DNA from: Pseudophaeomoniella oleicola
Lineage: Eukaryota > Ascomycota > Eurotiomycetes > Phaeomoniellales > Phaeomoniellaceae
Length of the DNA: 64,000 nt
Assembly: GCA_003868215.1 (NCBI GenBank)
Contig: QWDQ01000052.1
Coordinates: 124,001 to 188,000 of the forward strand
Reading direction: 5' to 3'
In this document: positions 57,302 to 64,000 of the stretch, in pieces
Layout: the number at the start of each line of letters is the position of its first letter
How positions within the stretch are numbered: the stretch's first letter is position 1
The notes under the pieces: model-generated
Told to the model about the DNA's origin: nothing
Database searches by the model: none
What the model saw: only the letters and a program-made list of their open reading frames with translations
Position numbers and translations under genes: made by a program

Positions 57302-59408
57302 CTAGGCCCTACACAACCTTCCATTCTGGTCGGGTAGACCATCTACTGAGTTGACTACCCAATTTTCGCTTCCAACTGCAGTTGGCGCATAGAAGAGGCC
57401 GTATGGATCATATGTTTGCTTAAGAGACGAAAGACGAGGGTAGTTCGACCCGTAAAAGGCTTGCTGGAAGTTAGGCTCACTGATATCGGCCTCGGACATG
57501 TATGCTCCAGCATTTGGGCAGGTGGCACGCCATTGATCCATCACACCGTAGGTCAGTTCATTGCTGGCTGCTTCGATCTCAGCAGGAGTCGCGTTCGCAT
57601 CCCACGAGGTAGAAGTAATGCCGTGCAAGACAGTCTCACGCCAAGCCGGGTTTACACTATTGGCGGTGTTGGTGGAGGAGAGTCTTCCGGCAATATTGAA
57701 TGACAGAAAAGAGTGACCATGTTCAGTGGTGTTTCGAATAGCAGCGAATGTCCGATTGAATAAACTCGCATCTTCAAAGTTGTCCCTCGGGAAGAGCCTT
57801 GAGGCGGTCTTCAGGGTAGGGAGACCAACAGTCTCTAGCGGGAAAGCATTCCACCACGCATCATAAAAATTGTCGTAATATGTCGCATTTGGCTCCACTG
57901 CAATATTTTGGGCGGCGAGATCAGAGAACCAACCCGACATCAGAGTGTTGAAACCGTCGACAGTAAGGTTCGGGCCAAAGAAGGGTGCCATCTCAAAGGT
58001 GTAAGAATTGTTTCCGGGCAGCACCCAAAAGTATGAGTATGTTCCTGCGTCGGCAAATCTGGGGAAATAGGATAGAAAGGCACGAACACCGGCCCAAAAG
58101 TTTTCAGCGGTAACATTGGCACCGGTTCCAAATGTGAATCGGGAAGTCGTGACTCCGATTTGTGGGTGAGCTTTCACAATCCAAGATGTGGCCACTCCAA
58201 AGGTAGCTAACGTCATTAGTTATCATTTCATTTTTGACCGAGGATCATCTTACAGCCACCTCCACCCCTGAGAGCCCAGAATAGATCAGAATTGACAGTG
58301 TCGGTAGCAGTCAAGAATCGACCATCTGCAGTGACGACCTCAACGGCTACAACCTGATCCGCAGCCATTCCCCAGAGACTGCTTAGCGGAGAATGACCAC
58401 CTCCAGCCATGAATCCGCCTCCAACTCCGACAGACTAACGTCCGAAATTAGCCGGCTGTGCGCTTCAGGGAATCGCACTACTTACTCGGCCCTCACCACC
58501 GACGAGGGTCACGCCGTTGTCCCTGGCCGCAACATAGACTTCGGATGCCTGGACACCGGCTCCCATCTTGACAGCTGGTCCTGAGTATGACGCACTTTGA
58601 TAATTTGGATAGTACTCGATGTTCTTGAGATGATGAGTCCAAAGACTGAGACCTCCGGCACCCGCAGATTTCCCATTGAAGTCATGCCCAGTGTTTTTGA
58701 TAACAAGGCGAATGTTCGCGTTTCGAGCGAAGTTGATAGCAAGTTGAATTTGAGCAACGTTTGTCACATTCACAGCATAGGATGGGTATCCGCCCAGCGT
58801 GCAGGTGGCTGTTAAGTTCTCCGACGTCGGCAAACATGTCCGGCCCTTACTCATGTATGAGCTTGCTGAAAATACTGACGGGCGAAGAGGCTCACCTGGT
58901 ACAGAGGCCACATGACCGACGTTGGATCTTCAGCGTGGAAATACGAGTCCGTCCATTCATTCGAAACATATTCGCATCGTGAAGGGTCATATATTCCCCA
59001 ACTTGTGTAGCACGAAGCGGCCGACGGAACAGTCTCGATCAGAGCACCGCCCAAGAGGAGATTGAATATTTCCCATATGGTATTCGATGGCCATGCAGAA
59101 TCACCTGGGAAGACCTTGCAGGAAGAGGTGCTTCGTTTGGTCGTTGCGTCAGTATCATTGCTGGCGAAATCGAAAAGGGCTATGGTCGATGAATTTGAAA
59201 TGCTTTGATTCAGACTTGCAATGACACCATCAGTGAGTTGGACAGTCTCATCAGTGAAGAGAGACGCGCCAGCCGCTGTGGAGCTTGAAGACACCGTTGT
59301 GGCCGCTGGTGGAATCGTCGTGTTTGTCGCACCTGCGCCACTTTGAGCAAAGACCCTTGATGCAATTGCTAGCCCACCGATGACAATTTTGGTAAATGGG
59401 GATGCCAT
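57302..59408 (-). CDS. Secreted FAD-dependent oxidase (berberine-bridge / VAO type)
   Basis: Minus-strand exons 59408-58896, 58845-58486, 58434-58254 and 58206-57302 give 652 residues; the three introns are 47-51 nt and all junctions restore conserved sequence ([31 protein letters not shown]). A signal peptide ([20 protein letters not shown]) and many NxS/T sites mark a secreted glycoprotein. The FAD-binding PCMH domain runs from about residue 175 to 350: [20 protein letters not shown] contains the His that usually carries covalent FAD. The second flavin-linking Cys of bicovalent enzymes is replaced by GGEGRSVG, so attachment is probably by His alone. The C-terminal BBE segment includes [21 protein letters not shown] Cys-rich N-terminal extension ([16 protein letters not shown]) is typical of the fungal subfamily. 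Substrates in this group range from oligosaccharides to secondary metabolites; none is indicated here. Confidence 0.9.
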
Positions 59409-59946
59409 GATCTTTCTCGGTATCAGGATCAACTCTGAAACGAGTGAAACTGGAAGTATAACCAAGCGCGAGAAGAAAGTGAACCGCTTGGATGGCGTAT
59501 ACGTAGGGGTCAATTGTACTGCCCTGACGTCGCTGATGAAAGGGAGGATGCAACATCTTCCAGTCCTACGTGAATCAATTTATACTCTTATCTACTACCT
59601 TCCGGAAGAGTTGGACCATGATTTCGCTTTCATCAAATTTCTATCCTCACTCCACCAGGCTATTTGCAAGTTGGTACTGTATATAGCACTGCAAGCTATT
59701 GTATGACTATCGAATCAAGTGTCCTTGAGTACTTTATTCGAGCCTGGCCCAGGGTCTTGCAAGGATCAGACTAGGCGAAAGCATCGAGCAATTTGAACCT
59801 GCAGGAACCACATCTGTACCTTGTATCTCGCGAGCCCTGCTCGCCTGGAAGCTTGTTACTTGTCTCATCGATCAAGATAAGCAGATTAGCCTTTTGCCAA
59901 AACATTGATGGAAGTTCCAAATTCCGCCTCCCCGCGGCTCGTGCTG

Positions 59947-59958
59947 TACTACGTAGTA
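59947..59958. repeat. 12-bp perfect palindrome TACTACGTAGTA, copy 5
   Basis: Exact copy 539 bases upstream of the FAD oxidase start. A degenerate copy lies at about 60347-60358. Confidence 0.85.
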
Positions 59959-60482
59959 AGCGAAATCCACAAACGATCGGTTCACCGTTAGCCTGACATG
60001 GATCGGACAGTGTCGGAGGTTTACCTTTGCGAGGTATAGCTCGCCTCCAGAGAATCTGAACTCAACGGTGTTCGTAGTAGACCGTTCCCTGCGAGCCTGG
60101 GACAACCCGAAGAAGGTCATTACATGGTCAAATCCCTATTGTGATCAAAGGGCTCATTGATCCATAAAGCGGACTCACTAACGTAGTTACAGTGTTGGAG
60201 AATGGCTTCCTGTTATTCGTCTCCTCAAAAGACGGGGGAACCTTGTTCTGACTTCACCTTGAAGGAAACCAATTCTAGATGTGTCTATATCGGAGAAAAG
60301 AATGAGATCGTACCTATCGCCATAGTCGTCTTTGATAGATCCCATTCTACTACGTAACGCTTCGCACGAGGATTCAAGGACTGACAAGGATATTCGCAAC
60401 CCTGTTGGTTGCACTTGGACAGGGACCAGTTAAGAAGCACTCATACAAGCATCACTGAATTAGGTATGTATCCGATGTAACC

Positions 60483-60722
60483 ATGCGAGCCACGCCAACT
60501 GGTGCCGTAGTAGCGGCACGGAGGTTATTACCCCAAACCAAATATGATCCTGATTCCGATACCATGGTAAGGAACTTTGTGGCTGTAGGCAACTTCTATG
60601 TCCACTCTTGATTACTTACCATTCAGTTGCAGATTTCGAACGCAATACCGCATATGTTGGATGAAGAAGATCCTTTAAGCCTGAAATGTCGTATTTACAT
60701 GTTCAACATCAACGAAGCTTAG
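60483..60722 (+). CDS. Possible small two-exon gene of unknown function
   Basis: Exons 60483-60566 and 60627-60722, joined across a 60-nt intron (donor GTAAGG, acceptor TTCAG), would encode 59 residues: MRATPTGAVVAARRLLPQTK then an acidic-to-hydrophobic tail with AIPHMLDEEDPLSLKCRIYM. The splice signals are good and the frame stays open, but I recognise no family and the gene is very short. It may be chance or a remnant. Confidence 0.25.
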
Positions 60723-61323
60723 CAACCACGCCTAGTCAAAGCTTCCACGACATCGATTGTCAAAGACAAATCGACGAAATGCGTCATTATCCTCCCATTT
60801 GTCAGTCAGTACGCTAAACCATGTCAAAAGACGACCGGCCAATGCCCGAGGTTCAAAGACAGGAGCTGCATCTCGTCTCCTCCGGCAGTTAACCCTCCAA
60901 ATTGTACCTTTCCAGGATGAAGAAAGTATATCAAGACTACTATAGGCGAGAGAGCCCTGAGCCACCGAGTCAGCTCAATCAATGCTGCATCTACTAAGCG
61001 AGGTGTGAACACCAATGTCGTCTAGATCCCTACGAGGGGAAAGCCATCCGGGGGTGTTACGCTAATAGCAAGAGCAGTTGTTGACTTCTCACACTCAAGC
61101 ATGCTCTGGGGAAGCGTCCCGATCTCATGCAGTCAAATATGCAACTTTCCTGCTCTAGGGGGGCGTCCTCAGCAGGGGAATTGTTACACCATTTTCCTCC
61201 TTTGCATTGCGGGTTTGAACCGTTCTTGAAGATGCCATATCTATCAACCCAGACCTCTCAATAGATGATGGACAGACCTCCGTTTCCTTCCTTACATTTT
61301 GCCAACTTCCATCACATTGCAAA

Positions 61324-62611
61324 ATGGTTGATGACCATTTACAACGGGTTGCTTTGGCAATCATCACAGTTTTTCCTGCCCTTTCGACCATCGTCCTCGC
61401 CCTTCGTCTTTATAGCCGGAAGTTCCTAACTAAACATTTGGGGCCAGATGATTATCTCGTCATTGGGGCATGGGTATGTGATATCCCTTCTCCGACTGCA
61501 GAACAATCAGGACTGACTTTGTAAGGTCCTCGTGATCCCAGAAACCTATACCACATGGATGTACATCACAACAAATCATATCGGTCTACATTTTAAGGAC
61601 ATCAAAAGCACAAACACTGTCTTGGGGCAAAAAGTACGGAATCCGTGAAATTGACCACCTCGAGCTGACATCTCATAGTTCAACTACGCAAACCAAATAC
61701 TTTACAACCCAATACTGTCGCTTGTCAAACTCTCCGTCATCATTTTTATGCTTCGACTGAACAGCCGGCAAAAACCAATTCGCATTTTCGCTTGGGCTGT
61801 CTTTGCCGTCACTCTCCTTCTCATGATCCTTATCTTGTTCATCGATGTATTCCAATGCTCTCCCGTGGCTTACGTTTACGACACCTCGATTTTAGGGGGC
61901 AAGTGCATCAATCAAGGCGCATTTTTTGTTGCTACCGCATGCCTGACACTATTTACGGATGTGCTAGTTTTGGCTCTGCCGGCCTGGATCACACTCACGC
62001 TCCAGATGAAGCTGAGACAGAAGGTAGCGGTGATTTCACTGCTCTCGTTGGGTCTAGCGGTCACTGCGGTTGGAATCTATCGTGTAGTCATACTGACCAA
62101 CGCTTTCTTCCCGACCTCCGTGAATACCGATCCTACATACAATATCGGATTTTGCACCTCTGCTGTCGAAGTGAATATTGCTATTATTACCGCATGTGGA
62201 CCAGCTTTGAAGCCACTCATCACACATTATCTACCTTCTCTCCTCGGTGGCGCCTCCTCCAAAGGTTACAACAGGAAGGCGTATTATGGGCGAGGGACAT
62301 CCGGTTATGGGACAGGCACGCAAGTTACCATCCGCGGAGGTAAATCAATGGCATTCGAGATGGGAACCATGAAGACAAAACGCACTGCGGAAACAGACAG
62401 TGCGGATAATGACAGTGAAAAGGGCATCATGACTTACGATGGCATCATGAGATCGGTTGATGTCAGCGTCTCATATGTTGGCGCACCTGCAGAGCAGGAA
62501 GAGAGTGGCGCAGCCTACCCAATCCAGGAACCTCAACCCGATTCTAGGAACCCAGATCAGGAGAGGGAGTTTCATCGAGAAAGGAAAATGAGTACTGAAC
62601 GAATTGTATGA
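61324..62611 (+). CDS. Pth11-like / fungal rhodopsin-fold (7-TM) membrane protein
   Basis: Exons 61324-61473, 61526-61633 and 61679-62611 (introns of 52 and 45 nt) give 396 residues with about seven membrane helices. Family markers are the first loop LRLYSRKFLTKHLGPDDYLV, the Gly-Leu-His loop TNHIGLHFKD, then YANQILYNPILSLVKLSVII, the Cys-containing loop CSPVAYVYD...GKCINQGAFF, and GFCTSAVEVNIAIITACGPA before the last helix. After residue ~300 there is a long hydrophilic tail with GRGTSGYGTGTQ and DSADNDSEKG. No CFEM domain is present at the N-terminus, so it belongs to the CFEM-less group. Magnaporthe PTH11 is a receptor needed for sensing surfaces; most paralogues have no assigned ligand. 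Expanded family members often sit in accessory regions such as this one. Confidence 0.88.
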
Positions 62612-62861
62612 AAGAGAATCGGTTGTAGAATTTGGGCCGGAGTTTGAGCGTTTGACGGTTTGATAATACCTTGTTGTGTGATATCCATCATTTATTTTCC
62701 TATAGCACTCTTAGATATGTTCAATGTAATGTTGCTACGATACATGAAGGTAGTCAGTGACTCAATGAAATTGCATGTCTTCTCGCTCCTAGTCCGTAGT
62801 CGTCAACGCAAAAGGTATTTTCCGAGGCTCGCCGCAGCCACCTTATAGTAGTTCAAATCAC

Positions 62862-63996
62862 CTATGTAGGAGGTGCAGGCATTTCTTCAATGTAAGACTG
62901 GACTTTGTCCAGCAAAGCTCTCACCTCTTCTCTCAAAGACACCCCTAGGTTAGCATCCAGTCCCATATTGTCTCCCTTGTCTCCCTCTTCGTATCGTACC
63001 AGAAGTAAGACACTGCCTCTTGTAATATCTTCAAATAAGTCTGACTTCTTGGGGTACTCTTCGCCGCTTCGTGGTAACCCAATGCGGCCATTGGCAGGAG
63101 TTTTAGTAATGACACAAAAGAATAACTACTTCAACTCATTACGGCTGGTGAATGATATTTCAGATACTGCGGGGAGTCGATCTACATCGCTAGCATCTTC
63201 TGATAATTTATGCCAGCTTTTCAAGCTTGGCCAAACAGTCCCTGTTTCTCTTTTCCAACCTCTCAATATCACCAAACAAGACAGTCCTTCTTGCCTCAAT
63301 AGCAACTTTCCTGGCTTCCATAACAATCTTTATTGCCTTCAACTTTTCCAAGGCTTTGTTCAGCTCCAATTTCTCATGGTTCAGCGCTTGGACTTCCTCT
63401 GTTGTCTTCTCCAGTAGAAATTTGGTGCCGCCCAAGGTGGCCGACGAAGAAGTAGTTTCGGTAACTGACGCAAGGACATCAGTGGTCGCAGGAGGAGGAG
63501 ATGATAGAGGCACCTCTTCGTTACCTTGGGGGAGGATGCCTTCCAGCTCTACAAAGGTTGGGAGAGCAGGAAATTCGTTATCGTCGTCGACTTTTGGAGG
63601 AGCCAAAGGGCGTGGGGTTTCTAGGGCATTTGTGGTTGACAGTCCTGGTGTAGTAGTTGGTACTGCAGTTTTGATCCATTCACCTTGGACAATGGTATTG
63701 GCCTTCTCTCTATCCCAGAACTGACTCTCAGCGGCATTGACCCGCACTTTAATGAACCTGACATTCTTGAGGTGACAATTGTCTTTCCATGATTGCAATG
63801 TCAACAAGGCCGTCGCTCGTTGCGGTACAAGAGGCCATTGACCATGCCTCCTGACGAGTATCGGTGTGGAGTTGGAGTCGTCCAGAAGCTCAATCTCTTT
63901 GAGGAGTTCGATCTCAAAGATGTCCCAGCCAGTATATGTGTGGGTTTCCGCACATTCGCCAATGATCTTTGTCACTTTAATATCATCCTTCCCCAT
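62862..63996 (-). CDS. Unrecognised coiled-coil protein at the right edge
   Basis: The first exon is open from ATG 63996 to a stop at 63208 (262 codons). It has an N-terminal globular part (GWDIFEIELLKEIELLDD, then RFIKVRVNAAESQFWD), a Pro-rich linker, and a coiled coil (LLEKTTEEVQALNHEKLELN, then ALEKLKAIKIVMEARKVAIE). A second coding-like stretch in a different frame at 62862-63125 (88 codons, ending LREEVRALLDKVQSYIEEMP then APPT and a stop) follows a TAG acceptor at 63126, so it is probably the last exon of the same gene. I could not fix the donor that joins them: phase-0 donors near 63210-63270 are weak. The gene may also extend right beyond the window. I know no family, and no function is proposed. 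Confidence 0.5.
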
Positions 63997-64000
63997 GAGA

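Larger units (their letters stand above)
59409..61323. other. 1.9 kb spacer upstream of the FAD oxidase and Pth11-like genes
   Basis: Mostly non-coding. It holds an exact palindrome at 59947, a possible tiny two-exon gene at 60483-60722 and several minus-strand open frames between 59872 and 61015 that I cannot join or recognise. They could be remnants of a decayed gene or chance. Confidence 0.4.

Overview
The window is nuclear DNA of a filamentous ascomycete (Pezizomycotina). The evidence is intron-bearing genes with short introns (43-62 nt) carrying GTRAGT-like donors and CTAAC/CTGAC-like branch points, fungal-only families (Lys12 of the alpha-aminoadipate lysine pathway, Pth11-like rhodopsin-fold membrane protein, DUF1769, DUF3835, Rtc5) and long UTR-like spacers. 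I cannot fix the class. I see no virus-like element, transposon, tRNA, rRNA or CRISPR array that I can support.

Layout. 1-16 kb: a bZIP transcription factor (978-2663), a ~4 kb gene-poor stretch, a short-chain dehydrogenase (6705-7712), the TLDc protein Rtc5 (8057-10020), a small F-box-like protein (10472-11137), homoisocitrate dehydrogenase Lys12 (11516-12728) and a DUF1769 protein (13117-14157, minus). 16-25 kb: a disordered, basic-tailed protein with a very long leader (16496-17218), a microsatellite-rich 3.2 kb spacer, and the Iks1-type kinase (20474-22645, minus). 23-32 kb: Bud27/URI-like prefoldin (minus) diverging from TFIIH subunit Tfb3, then a PIN-like/RGG protein and a coiled-coil protein (both minus). 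32-48 kb, the densest part: DNA polymerase kappa, a mitochondrial-type sulfurtransferase (Tum1-like), GPI mannosyltransferase I (Gpi14), translin-associated factor X, an RPEL-repeat protein, Nbs1, squalene synthase Erg9, and a DnaJ-X chaperone. 48-64 kb, more accessory: two large F-box proteins, a PAP2/Aur1-type membrane phosphatase, a small mitochondrial protein, a secreted berberine-bridge-type FAD oxidase, a Pth11-like receptor-type protein, and an unrecognised coiled-coil gene at the right edge.

Most genes are housekeeping and not an operon-like cluster. Functional themes are DNA damage and transcription (Pol kappa, Nbs1, Tfb3), membrane and sterol or GPI biosynthesis (Erg9, Gpi14, PAP2), and protein quality control (URI, DnaJ, F-box proteins). 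Exon structures were rebuilt by hand from splice signals plus family conservation. The most unusual observations are five exact copies of a 12-bp perfect palindrome in intergenic DNA, two consecutive GC-AG introns inside the FHA domain of nbs1, and 18-nt and 22-nt micro-exons in two genes.
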